Shown here: positions 54,633-63,874 of the stretch, one piece after another
Numbering within the stretch: position 1 is the first letter of the stretch
How the letters are laid out: the number at the start of each line of letters is the position of its first letter
Assembly (NCBI GenBank): GCA_041398225.1
Contig: JAWKVD010000013.1
Span: forward strand, 40,326 to 104,325
Source: JAWKVD01 sp041398225
GTDB lineage: Bacteria; Pseudomonadota; Alphaproteobacteria; Caulobacterales; Hyphomonadaceae
Length of the DNA stretch: 64,000 nucleotides
Direction of reading: 5' to 3'
Program-made: the position numbers and the translations under genes
The notes under the pieces: model-generated
The model's input: only the letters and a program-made list of their open reading frames with translations
Database searches by the model: none
What the model was told of the DNA's origin: nothing

Positions 54633-57335
54633 ATGCTGACTCCTGGGGAAATCTACTCGAACCTAGATAACCTTGCCGCCAATCCCCCAGCGGGCGGAGC
54701 GTTCGGACTTGCGTTGATGGAGGCTGTGGGAGCACCGCGTTCGACGATTACCAAGCTCCGCGAAAAAGCGGCCGAAGGCGCGTTCACCTGGACGCGTATG
54801 CTACGCTTCGAGGCGACTGAACCGGGACAAGCAGGCAAGGCCCTCGACAGAATGAGAGACGAGGCGGAAGCCTCGCCCAAAAGCCGCCGCCCGCGCATCC
54901 TTCTTGCTTATGACGGTGACAGCATAGCGGCCTTCGATACTCGTATCGCTGACGAACCTCTGCGCGCTGGGCTCGATATGCTGTCGCTTGAGGGTGACGT
55001 CTTCTTCCCGCTCGGCGGGCATGAACGGTACGTACCGAAGAAGGAGCGCATGGCCGATGTCCGCGCCACGCGGTTCATCTCGCGCTTCCACGATGCTGTC
55101 CGCGATGCGAACCCTAAGTGGACGACTGATGACGATCGGCGTGCCCTGAACATCTTCATGGCGCGCATCCTGTTCTGCCTCTTCGCGGATGATGTCGGCA
55201 TCTTCGAGAAAGACGTGTTCGAGAAGGCAGTGCGCCAATCGACAAAGGTCGACGGAACGGACCTCTCCGAATTTCTCGACGGGGCGTTCCTTCATATGAA
55301 TACGCCGCTGGCGAAGCGGCCGCCGGAGACGCGGGGCTGGTCGAGGCTGAAATATGTCAACGGCTCGCTCTTCGAGGACGAGGCGCCCATGCCTGCGCTC
55401 GATGGGCGGTGCCGTAAGCTTTTGCTCGACTGCGCGGGCCTGAACTGGAAGCTCATCAACCCCGATATCTTCGGCTCAATGCTCCAAGCCGTGGTGGACG
55501 TTGAGAAACGCGGCGAGTTGGGGATGCACTACACGTCCCCCTCCAACATCATGAAGGTGCTGGAACCTATCCTGCTCGATCCTCTCAAGGCCGAGCTGAA
55601 CCGCGCCGGAAAGGACAAGACCAAGCTCCGGACCTTCCTTGGACGGCTGGGGCGTATTCGGGTTTTCGACCCGGCATGCGGCTCCGGCAATTTCCTCATC
55701 CTTGCCTACAAAGAAATGCGGATGTTTGAGGTGGAAGCCTTACGCCGCCTGGCTGAGCCACGCCTCACAAGTATCCGGCTTGAGCAGTTCTATGGGATCG
55801 AGATCGACGACTTCGCCTGTCAGGCCGCGCGGCTAGGGCTTTGGATCGCAAAGTATCAGTGCGATCAGCAACTCGAATTAGACCTTGGCCAGCATACGGA
55901 ATTTCTTCCGCTGCAGAAGGCGGGTGTCATCGTTAGAGGCAATGCGGCTCAACTCGACTGGCTGGAAGTTTGCCCTGCGGACGACGGTGCCGAGACAGTT
56001 GTGGTCGGAAACCCGCAGTTTCGCGGATCATCCTATTGGTCTGCCGAACAAAAGGCCGATATGGCGCGAGTTTTTAAGGGACGTGTCAAAAATTGGGGCA
56101 ATCTAGACTATGTGACGCTGTGGTTCGCTAAAGCGCGCGACTACGCACTTGCAACCGGCGCGCCTTTCGCCTTCGTCTCTACCAATTCTATTGTACAGGG
56201 TGTGCAAGTGCCCGAGCTTTGGCCGCACCTTCTCGATGAACTTGAGATTCGCTTTGCGCACCGCTCATTCAAATGGTCGAACCTCGCGGCGTATAACGCG
56301 GGCGTGATTTGTGTGATCGTCGGCATGGGGCTGCCAAGCAGCAAACCGAAACGTCTGTTCGACGGCGACACCGTGCGCAACGTGGACATGATCGGTCCTT
56401 ATCTTGCGCCGGGTACGACCGCGATCGTCGCCAAAGCAAGCAAGCCGCTCGCCGACCTTGAACCAATGCTATTCGGTAACAAGCCGACTGATGGCGGTAA
56501 CCTGATACTCAACCGCGACGAGCGTGATGCCCTGTTGGATATGTACCCCGAAGCAGTACGTTTCATAAGGCGATTATACGGATCACAAGAGTTGATGAAG
56601 GGCATCGAACGGTATTGCCTGTGGGTGGCTGATGAGGAGGTGGAGACAGCAAAGGGTATCCCGGAAATCGCCCGTCGCTTCGCTGCAGTGACGCGAGACA
56701 GATCCAAAGAGGAAGCAAGCGCCATATCCAAATCGTTTGCAGATCGGCCCCATCGATTCCTGCAAAGGCCGGGGGCTGCAATTTCGCACACGATCATGGT
56801 GCCTCGTCCGGCGAGCAAGGATCGCGATTACCTACCTGTCGACGTGAAGGACGAAACCAATATCATTTCAAGCGAGGCCTTCGGAATTTTTGACGGCGCC
56901 CTCTGGCAAGCCGCCGTGTTGTCATCGCGCCTACATCGACTGTGGTTGGAAACAGTAGGCGGGCGGCTCAAAGAAGACCCGCGCTACTCCAACACGCTAG
57001 TCTGGAACACTTTCCCGCTACCGCCACTCTCGGACCGTCGAAAGAACGAGTTGGAGGAGCACTGGTGGGAGATCGACCTTGCCCGCAAAGAGGCGGGATT
57101 CGGTCGGAGCTTGGGGGATCTTTATGCTCCCAAGACGATGCCGCGCGCGTTGCGTCGAGAGCACGAGGAACTGGACGAAACGATGGAGACGATCTTCGGC
57201 TCACGACGCTACCGTTCGGATGCGGACCGCATCGAGCACATGCTCCAGCTCTACGAGCGCATGATTGCGGAGGAAACAAAAAGCATTGAGGAGGCCAAGG
57301 CGGCCAAGAAAATGAAAAAGAGGACCACCGCATGA
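54633..57335 (+). CDS. MmeI-like adenine-N6 DNA methyltransferase without obvious nuclease domain
   Basis: 900-aa class I methyltransferase. N-terminal region (about 20-135) contains GAPRSTITKLREKAAE, RPRILLAYDGDSIAAFDT and DVFFPLGGHERY. The helical connector (168-195, LNIFMARILFCLFADDVGIF) resembles that of MmeI-type enzymes. Motif I is FDPACGSGN (345-353) and motif IV is NPQF (460-463, a variant of NPPF/Y). A target-recognition-like C-terminal half follows. I see no convincing PD-(D/E)XK nuclease in the N-terminus, unlike true MmeI. It overlaps the helicase start by 4 bases (ATGA). Confidence 0.88.
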   Translation: MLTPGEIYSNLDNLAANPPAGGAFGLALMEAVGAPRSTITKLREKAAEGAFTWTRMLRFEATEPGQAGKALDRMRDEAEASPKSRRPRILLAYDGDSIAAFDTRIADEPLRAGLDMLSLEGDVFFPLGGHERYVPKKERMADVRATRFISRFHDAVRDANPKWTTDDDRRALNIFMARILFCLFADDVGIFEKDVFEKAVRQSTKVDGTDLSEFLDGAFLHMNTPLAKRPPETRGWSRLKYVNGSLFEDEAPMPALDGRCRKLLLDCAGLNWKLINPDIFGSMLQAVVDVEKRGELGMHYTSPSNIMKVLEPILLDPLKAELNRAGKDKTKLRTFLGRLGRIRVFDPACGSGNFLILAYKEMRMFEVEALRRLAEPRLTSIRLEQFYGIEIDDFACQAARLGLWIAKYQCDQQLELDLGQHTEFLPLQKAGVIVRGNAAQLDWLEVCPADDGAETVVVGNPQFRGSSYWSAEQKADMARVFKGRVKNWGNLDYVTLWFAKARDYALATGAPFAFVSTNSIVQGVQVPELWPHLLDELEIRFAHRSFKWSNLAAYNAGVICVIVGMGLPSSKPKRLFDGDTVRNVDMIGPYLAPGTTAIVAKASKPLADLEPMLFGNKPTDGGNLILNRDERDALLDMYPEAVRFIRRLYGSQELMKGIERYCLWVADEEVETAKGIPEIARRFAAVTRDRSKEEASAISKSFADRPHRFLQRPGAAISHTIMVPRPASKDRDYLPVDVKDETNIISSEAFGIFDGALWQAAVLSSRLHRLWLETVGGRLKEDPRYSNTLVWNTFPLPPLSDRRKNELEEHWWEIDLARKEAGFGRSLGDLYAPKTMPRALRREHEELDETMETIFGSRRYRSDADRIEHMLQLYERMIAEETKSIEEAKAAKKMKKRTTA

Positions 57336-59509
57336 GCGAAGCGACCAAAAACACGGAAGGCAACAGTATCGGCTCCACCACGCTGCATTATGCGGCGACG
57401 GGCGCCTCCAAAGCCACAAACGCGCTTGGGATGCGCGCCATGCAAGCGCGTGTGTGGGACAAGGTCGACGCCCAGCATCTTCTCGTGAAATCGCCGCCGG
57501 CCTCCGGCAAATCACGCGCGGCGATGTTCGTCGGGTTGGAGAAACTGCGCACAGGCGCGGTGCGGAAGGTTCTGGTCGCTGTTCCCGAACGCTCCATCGG
57601 CGCCTCGTTCCGCGATACATCGCTGGCGGCGCATGGCTTTCATTCTGACTGGACTCTCGATCTGGACCTCTGCACCGTTGGCTCCGAAACCGGCCGAAAA
57701 GTGGACGAGCTCATCGCGTTCCTCTCGGCCGATGAAGGGCGCACGGCGCTTTGTACCCATTCCACGCTTCGCGCCGCTTATGCGAAGACCAATGATGTTA
57801 CGATTTTTGATGGGTGCTTGGTCTGCGTTGACGAGCTGCACCACGCTTCTGCGGACGAGAACAGCCGCCTCGGAAACCTTCTCCGGGGATTGATTGATCG
57901 GGCGGGCGAAGTCGGCCGCGATGCGGCGCATATCCTCGCCATGACGGGTTCCTACTTCCGCGGCGACGGCACGGCCGTTCTGCACCCGGAGGATGAAGCC
58001 CGTTTCGAGCGGGTAATCTATACCTACTACGAACAGCTAAATGGTTACGAGCACCTCAAAACGCTGCACATCAATTTTCGCTTCTATCAAGGCCGCTATC
58101 TCGACGCGATTGGAGAGGCGCTTGATCCGGCTCTCAAGACCATCGTGCACATTCCCCATGTCGGCTCAGCCGAAGGGAGTGGCGTCAACAAGATGTTCGC
58201 AGTCGACGCCATTGTGGATGCGATCGGCGATCGGCTGGGCGAGAACGCCAAGACAAGCGTTGATCCTACAACAGGCTTTGTCCACCTCACATCTGGTGGG
58301 CAGACGCTACGCATCGCCAATCTTGTCGATGATAGTTCCGACCGGGAGAAAGTTCTCGCCTCTCTCCGCGCAGTGAAAGAGCGTGACGACGTCGACATCA
58401 TCATCGCCCTCGGCATGGCCAAGGAAGGCTTCGACTGGGTCTGGTGCGAGCATGTCCTGACAGTCGGCTATCGCGGCTCGCTCACTGAGGTAGTGCAGAT
58501 CATCGGCCGGGCGACGCGCGACGCGCCGGGAAAGACCGAGGCGTGTTTCACCAACCTCGTATCAGCTCCTTTCGCCAAGGATGAAGCCGTCAGCCGCGCC
58601 GTCAATGACATGCTCAAGGCCATCTCTGTATCGCTCCTTATGGAGCAAGTGATGGCGCCCGTCTTCAAGTTTCGCACCCAGAAAGGCGCGGACGAATTCG
58701 ATGGCTCGCCGGGCACGGATACGAAGCCCGATCCGGTAAGCAACGCCGGTGAGATCGAAATCATGGGCATGCCAGAGATCGATAAAAAGGCCGTCGAGGC
58801 GATCGAGACCGACTTCAACGACTTGTTCGCCGACGTGCAGAACGATCCGCGCACACTAACGGTGATGATCAATCCTGACGATCATCATACTGACATCATG
58901 TATGATCTGGTTGTGACGGACGTGGTCAGAAAACGCTATCCGGATTTTTCCGAGGCGCAGGTGAATGACACCGTCGGCCTGTTTGGCGTGCGCGCCGGTC
59001 TGGGACGCGAGGTGGCCAAAGACCCGAGCATCATACAAACGCCTGGCATGTCAGAAGGAGAGCAGGCGCTGTTCCGGGAGCCTGAGGCCGGGACTGGCGA
59101 GAGGTCTTCGGAAGGCCCGAACGCCGGAGACCGCTTCGTCCAGCAAGCCAAGCGGTTCATCAACGTCAAGGAACTGCAAGTCGATCTGCTCGGCGGGCGA
59201 CGCGATTTCCATGACGCTTACGAGCTTTTGTCGAAAGAGCTTTCCGAGGAATTGCTCGCACGCCTGCATGGCGAGGTTCGGGCCCTCAAGGTGAACATGA
59301 CGCAAGAGGAGGCAGAAAAGCTCTACCCTCGCATCAAAGAGTTTATTCAGCGCGAAAGTCGCGAACCCAACTTGAACGCTCCTAATGGACGCGAGGTTCG
59401 GCTTGCGGAAGCGCTCGCCTTCTTGCGCAAGATTTCGAGACAGAAGCGCGCCGAAATGGCGGGGGCGGATGAAGGGCCATCCGGCGCGTTGGGAGGCGCC
59501 GATGTCTGA
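57332..59509 (+). CDS. SF2 DEAD/DEAH-type helicase/translocase
   Basis: 725-aa helicase. Motif I SPPASGKS is at residues 54-61, motif II DELH at 167-170, motif III MTGSY near 204-208, motif V IIIALGMAKEGFDW at 356-369, and motif VI QIIGRATR at 389-396. The C-terminal ~300 residues form an additional domain with a charged end. Such helicases act as translocases in type I/III and related restriction systems. Coupled to the methyltransferase upstream (ATGA overlap), and overlapping the nuclease gene downstream by 8 bases. Confidence 0.88.
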   Translation: MSEATKNTEGNSIGSTTLHYAATGASKATNALGMRAMQARVWDKVDAQHLLVKSPPASGKSRAAMFVGLEKLRTGAVRKVLVAVPERSIGASFRDTSLAAHGFHSDWTLDLDLCTVGSETGRKVDELIAFLSADEGRTALCTHSTLRAAYAKTNDVTIFDGCLVCVDELHHASADENSRLGNLLRGLIDRAGEVGRDAAHILAMTGSYFRGDGTAVLHPEDEARFERVIYTYYEQLNGYEHLKTLHINFRFYQGRYLDAIGEALDPALKTIVHIPHVGSAEGSGVNKMFAVDAIVDAIGDRLGENAKTSVDPTTGFVHLTSGGQTLRIANLVDDSSDREKVLASLRAVKERDDVDIIIALGMAKEGFDWVWCEHVLTVGYRGSLTEVVQIIGRATRDAPGKTEACFTNLVSAPFAKDEAVSRAVNDMLKAISVSLLMEQVMAPVFKFRTQKGADEFDGSPGTDTKPDPVSNAGEIEIMGMPEIDKKAVEAIETDFNDLFADVQNDPRTLTVMINPDDHHTDIMYDLVVTDVVRKRYPDFSEAQVNDTVGLFGVRAGLGREVAKDPSIIQTPGMSEGEQALFREPEAGTGERSSEGPNAGDRFVQQAKRFINVKELQVDLLGGRRDFHDAYELLSKELSEELLARLHGEVRALKVNMTQEEAEKLYPRIKEFIQRESREPNLNAPNGREVRLAEALAFLRKISRQKRAEMAGADEGPSGALGGADV

Positions 59510-60557
59510 GGAAAGCGAAAAGATCGATTATCTCAACGACAAGCTTCTCCTCACACCGGAAGAGAAACCGAAAGCGGCCCGAACACCTATTGTCGAGCGT
59601 GCAGTCGAAGTGCTGGTTCGCATCAACACATTCATCGACGAGACAGGCGCCGAACCCGTATCCGAGCCCGAACGCAGTGTCCGAGAACGTATGCTGGCCA
59701 ATGAGCTGGCAGGATTGCGGGCGTCGAGGCCAGACCTGGTAGACCTCAAACCATTTGATGTACGAGGCCTCGTATTTGGAGGCTCCAGCGAGATTGATCC
59801 GCTCGACGACCCGTTGCTTTCAGATGACATCGGTATTTTTGAGGTCCGGGATGAGCTTAAACCAATGGCCCGTCCCGACTACATTGCCGACCGCCAGCCG
59901 TGCCCCGACTTCGAGCGCTTCGAGCCCCTGTTTGATGAAGTTCGCAAGAATGTCGAAGACGGTGCGCGAAAACCGCAACCTTTCCGTCAGGAACGCGTCG
60001 ATCTTGGCGAGTTCTTCGTTCTCAAAGGACAGCTCGTTCATGTCGCGGACGTGCGCGACGAACACCGCCGCAATGGCAAACCCGATGCACGTTTGCGCGT
60101 TATCTTCGACAACGGCACGGAGTCGAACCTTCTTATGTCATCACTGGTCCGTCGGCTCTATGAGGATAAGGACGCTCAACGCATCGGGACCACAGATGCG
60201 GGCCCACTTTTCGACGGCGCGCGGACGGGATTAGTGTATGTCCTACGATCATTATCGGACAAACCCGAAGCACAAGGCCTGTTGAAGATCGGCACGACAT
60301 CGGGGTCTGTCGAAGACCGTATCGCACGAGCGGAAACCCAGTCGACGTTTTTGTTCGCGCCGGTCACTGTCGTTGAAACGTTTGAGCTAACCGGCCATTC
60401 CGCGAAAGAGGCCGAGAAACGAATCCATCATGCTCTTCGAGCTTATCACGTCACCCTCCGAGTAACCGGGCCGGACGGAAGGATATTTAGAGCAACCGAG
60501 TGGTTCAAAGCGTCACTAGAAGTAGTAGAGGCGGCGATCCAGGGTAGCTTAACTTGA
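59502..60557 (+). CDS. GIY-YIG (T5orf172-like) nuclease
   Basis: 351-aa protein. ATG 59,502 has GGGAGG five bases upstream and overlaps the helicase stop by 8 bases. The N-terminal ~240 residues have no recognised domain. The C-terminal domain (about 245-340) is GIY-YIG-like: VYVLRSL corresponds to the first motif, LLKIGTTSGSVEDRI to the second with the conserved Arg, and SAKEAEKRIHHALRAY to the helix carrying the catalytic Glu. T5orf172 domains of this type occur in phage and defence proteins. It is the likely DNA-cutting component of the cluster. Confidence 0.82.
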   Translation: MSEESEKIDYLNDKLLLTPEEKPKAARTPIVERAVEVLVRINTFIDETGAEPVSEPERSVRERMLANELAGLRASRPDLVDLKPFDVRGLVFGGSSEIDPLDDPLLSDDIGIFEVRDELKPMARPDYIADRQPCPDFERFEPLFDEVRKNVEDGARKPQPFRQERVDLGEFFVLKGQLVHVADVRDEHRRNGKPDARLRVIFDNGTESNLLMSSLVRRLYEDKDAQRIGTTDAGPLFDGARTGLVYVLRSLSDKPEAQGLLKIGTTSGSVEDRIARAETQSTFLFAPVTVVETFELTGHSAKEAEKRIHHALRAYHVTLRVTGPDGRIFRATEWFKASLEVVEAAIQGSLT

Positions 60558-60701
60558 AATTTCGTCCTTATCGACATGCTTGAAAGCGGCCAGACCGGCG
60601 CCCACTGGGTATTCCCACAAATACCGGACAAGCTGGGGATGGTGCACGACAGCCGAATAGGTCGTCTCCGGTCCCATGCTGCGCTCTTCGTCGTCTCTGG
60701 T

Positions 60702-62255
60702 TCAGATGTAGAATTTAAAAGGCTGCTTCCCGCCGCCCTTGGCGCTGCCCATGACGAGAACATCGCCCACCTTATTTGCGAACCGGATGGTGACGGGCAA
60801 CCCATCGGAATAATTGCAGGCGTTGTAGTTGATCTTGGTGAGCGCCAGAATGTCGGACAGCACTGTTTCAAGGTCCGGCCGTTCGCCCGACGATCTCAGC
60901 ACCGTGACGTTCAGGGGGTTCGGCGTCTCCGGACCGATATAGGTGTCGAGCCGCGGCGCATAACCCGACGTCCAGAGAAAGGCGTTGTTGCCGTCGAGGA
61001 TCATCGCCGTCCCGCGTAAGGTCGGGTATTTGCCGTCCCGGAAAAGTTTCACCTGGCCGGTTGTCGTCTTAATCCGTACGCCAACAATATTGGTTTCCAC
61101 CGGCGCCGCTTCCTCGAACGCCTCCCATTCCTCCCTTGAGAAGCCGGCGCGGCCGTGGATGAACAATTCCTTCGGCGGCCCACCGAACTTCTCCTCATAT
61201 GTCTCCAGCACCTTGCCGATGAGATCCTTGGCGGCGGCCTTCTTCAGGTGAAACTCGCCGTCCTCGGTCTGCCAGGGACCGTTCGCCCCGCGAAACACGA
61301 TCCCGTCGCCTTCCGACAGAAACATCTGAGCGGCGCAGCACGCATGGTCTTTTTTGTCGTTGGGCAGATTCTTGAAGACAAGACCGACATAACAGACCCC
61401 ATCGCGCATCCCCGCGATCTTCCAGGGCGGTTCAGCCTGCGTCTTGTAATAGAGCCCCGTCGCAAGATTCCAGGCGATGGTCGCGGCGTCCTGAACGCCC
61501 CTGATTGGATAGCCGTGCTTGTTGGTGAAAGCATCCGGCGCCAGCGTCGTTTCCCTGACAAGCTGAGAAGTGTAGCCGAGTTTCAGGAGCTTCGCTTTCG
61601 CCTGCCGGTGAAAATCCGGCACGTCGTCGAAAATGTCCTCTTTCGTAAGATCGAGCACGTCCTCCAGCAGTGGCAGGCTGCTGCGCTGCTTTTGCCGCTT
61701 CACATATTCGCCGGGGGATAGAGTCACGCCGCTGCGGCGCGCCTGACGTGTGCAGCGCGCATAGATGATCTCCGGCAGGACGAACATCCAAACATCTGGC
61801 CGGCGTTCCTCATTGTCATCATGATGGCGGACGCGGTCGAGGAAGATCTCGACGGTTTGCGCAACCGCCTCATGGTGATTTTCCAAAGCGGTCGTCGTTT
61901 CGATCCTGTCGGCGCTGACCTCATATCCGATGAAATCGTCCGCATCATAACTCACCCCGAAGGCCGCGGGCATTCCAGGAAAATTGCTGAGATGGAGACG
62001 ATGCTCCTTGTCCGTCTTTTTCGGCGGCGGCACGAGCACATCGCCGAGCGCGCCGCGCGCCCAGGTCCGGAAATAGCCCAGCCCCGCTTTCGTGCCGATG
62101 ACGCCGATCGTGATGACCTTGTTGCGGTCGTCCGCCTTGTGCGGACCGTAGAGGAAGAGACCGTCCTTCGGGTGATCCGTCGACTGGCCGAGCCCGAAGG
62201 CAAGTCCGGGTTCGGGCAGATGAATGAGTTTCGGCGTGGCGATGTTGAACTTCAT
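60702..62255 (-). CDS. Short prokaryotic Argonaute (MID-PIWI), SPARTA partner
   Basis: 517-aa Argonaute lacking N and PAZ domains. MID: GYTSQLVRETTLAP (228-240) and AATIAWNLATGLYYK (257-271). PIWI: DGVCYVGLVFKNL (285-297), IHGRAGFSREEW, and the C-terminal LTKINYNACNYSDGLPVTI block (472-490). The catalytic DEDX residues are missing (Val293 where the first Asp would be; HGRAG in place of H-R-D-G), so it would sense guide-target hybrids but not cut. It starts in a 4-base overlap with the TIR-APAZ gene upstream. Related short Argonautes use RNA guides to recognise DNA. Confidence 0.93.
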   Translation of the reverse strand: MKFNIATPKLIHLPEPGLAFGLGQSTDHPKDGLFLYGPHKADDRNKVITIGVIGTKAGLGYFRTWARGALGDVLVPPPKKTDKEHRLHLSNFPGMPAAFGVSYDADDFIGYEVSADRIETTTALENHHEAVAQTVEIFLDRVRHHDDNEERRPDVWMFVLPEIIYARCTRQARRSGVTLSPGEYVKRQKQRSSLPLLEDVLDLTKEDIFDDVPDFHRQAKAKLLKLGYTSQLVRETTLAPDAFTNKHGYPIRGVQDAATIAWNLATGLYYKTQAEPPWKIAGMRDGVCYVGLVFKNLPNDKKDHACCAAQMFLSEGDGIVFRGANGPWQTEDGEFHLKKAAAKDLIGKVLETYEEKFGGPPKELFIHGRAGFSREEWEAFEEAAPVETNIVGVRIKTTTGQVKLFRDGKYPTLRGTAMILDGNNAFLWTSGYAPRLDTYIGPETPNPLNVTVLRSSGERPDLETVLSDILALTKINYNACNYSDGLPVTIRFANKVGDVLVMGSAKGGGKQPFKFYI

Positions 62256-63673
62256 TCCGGCGCCTCCCCATCTTCCGACGGCTCGCCGTCTTCCGGGTCG
62301 AAGTCGCCGGCGAGCGTCGAGGGATCGGCCTCCTCCGCGTCCTCATCATCATCGATGATCGGCGTCGTCATGGGCGAGATCATCTGGATAGGCATGACAT
62401 TGAGCACGAGATCACCACCCGCCCCGACGGGGAGTGTGATATAGGGGTCTTCCCCCGCCATCAGCTCCAGAAACGCCATCATGCGACCGTGCCAGGCTTT
62501 GTTCCGCCAGCCCTTGCAGTCGCTCCGCCGATTGCGGTGCTGCTTCTCCGTGTCGTCGATGACATCGCCCTGTCGGTCTTCTTCGCCTTCAGCGTTCTTC
62601 TTGAGATCCGAAAACAGAACCCGCGCTTTCAGCCTGAAATGAGGAAACGGATAAAAATTGGGAATCGCGCTGACCCCGTAGGACCAGACCCGTCCCCTCG
62701 CGACATTGCGCAAAACAGACCGGCGCTTGCCCTCCTTGGGTCCCCACGGGATGCGCTCATTGATCCGCACCTGTTCGGCTGCGGCGTGATGCCCGAGCCC
62801 GCTCGCCCATTCATATTCTTGAAACCCCATTGCCGAGAGACGCCGCTCCCATGCCTGACGGAAGAGCGCGACGAGAATGTTGCTCGCTTCACGGCGCTTG
62901 ATGTCGAGTTCAGACCAGCCCTTCTCCATGAAGGCTGAAAGGCGGATCGTCGAAATCGTCTTGATCGGTCCGAACCCGTCGAAATGCTCCGCCATTTCCA
63001 GCGAGGAGGCGAAGGTGATGAAACCGGAAAGATGGGGATAGGTCGGAAAGGCGAAGCTCTTCGCCCGCTTTTTCAGCTTGTCGCGATCGCATGGTCCGGT
63101 CGGGGCTACATAGGCGATCTCGTCCGGCGCGCTTTCAATCGCGACCCAATTGCTGGTCAGCGTCTCGTCGCGGTGTTCCAGTTTGATTTCATTGCGCCGG
63201 CGGTGCTGCTCCCATTGCGGCTGAACAACGGGCTCTTTGAGCTTCGGGACATTCTGCTTTTCAAGCGTCTCAAGTAGATCGGCGAGACCGTCCGCATAGC
63301 TTGTTTCGAAATTGAGATATTGCAGCTCCCCCATACCGAAGACTTTTTTGAAGCGCTTCACACGGAGCGGCAGGATGAACTTGTCGTCGCCGATTTCACG
63401 AGAGACGTCTGTCGCGATGCCGATCTCTTCCTGAACGCCGTCTTTCTGCAAGCCGATGTCGGTGCAAATCAGCAATTGCTTCACCGCCCGATCCTGGAGC
63501 GTGCGGGTCAGCGTCTTTCGCCAGCGTTCGCCGGCTTCGAGATTCAAAATGTCGGCAAAGACCTGATACCCCGCAGCCTCAAGGCGCGGGGCGAGCCATT
63601 CGGTGAATTCGTTGTCTTCCGGCGTCGCCTTCGTGATGAAGACTACGTCGCGCTCTTCCTTGGGTCCCGTCAT
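62252..63673 (-). CDS. TIR-APAZ protein of a SPARTA-type defence system
   Basis: 473-aa protein. N-terminal TIR domain (about 8-140): DVVFITKATPEDNEFTEW, YQVFADILNLEAGERW, LLICTDIGLQKDGVQEEIG with the candidate NADase Glu at 82 or 83. The APAZ domain, which docks on short Argonaute, covers about 170-430. SPARTA complexes oligomerise on invader DNA recognition and deplete NAD+, killing or arresting the cell. The short Argonaute gene follows with a 4-base overlap. The acidic C-terminal tail (IDDDEDAEEADPST) is also typical of some APAZ proteins. Confidence 0.9.
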   Translation of the reverse strand: MTGPKEERDVVFITKATPEDNEFTEWLAPRLEAAGYQVFADILNLEAGERWRKTLTRTLQDRAVKQLLICTDIGLQKDGVQEEIGIATDVSREIGDDKFILPLRVKRFKKVFGMGELQYLNFETSYADGLADLLETLEKQNVPKLKEPVVQPQWEQHRRRNEIKLEHRDETLTSNWVAIESAPDEIAYVAPTGPCDRDKLKKRAKSFAFPTYPHLSGFITFASSLEMAEHFDGFGPIKTISTIRLSAFMEKGWSELDIKRREASNILVALFRQAWERRLSAMGFQEYEWASGLGHHAAAEQVRINERIPWGPKEGKRRSVLRNVARGRVWSYGVSAIPNFYPFPHFRLKARVLFSDLKKNAEGEEDRQGDVIDDTEKQHRNRRSDCKGWRNKAWHGRMMAFLELMAGEDPYITLPVGAGGDLVLNVMPIQMISPMTTPIIDDDEDAEEADPSTLAGDFDPEDGEPSEDGEAPE

Positions 63674-63748
63674 GGGGTCTTGCCGATAAAGGCTCCTTCT
63701 TCATTATCGCCGGTCCGTGCGCATATTTGTCTGTTCCGCCGATTCACT

Positions 63749-63762
63749 CTCTATATATAGAG
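63749..63762. promoter_or_regulatory. Palindromic TATA-rich element upstream of TIR-APAZ
   Basis: CTCTATATATAGAG is a perfect 14-base palindrome 76-90 bases upstream of the TIR-APAZ start. It contains a TATATA that could serve as a -10 element on either strand, or as an operator. Confidence 0.4.
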
Positions 63763-63874
63763 TTTTCCACGATTCGGTGCGCCCATACCTTCAAAACCCG
63801 CTCAGTAATCTGGCGCGGGTTCCAATTTTTTCGGAGACTGTTAGGGCGCTGGTCGAGCGCAGTCGGTCAACGCT

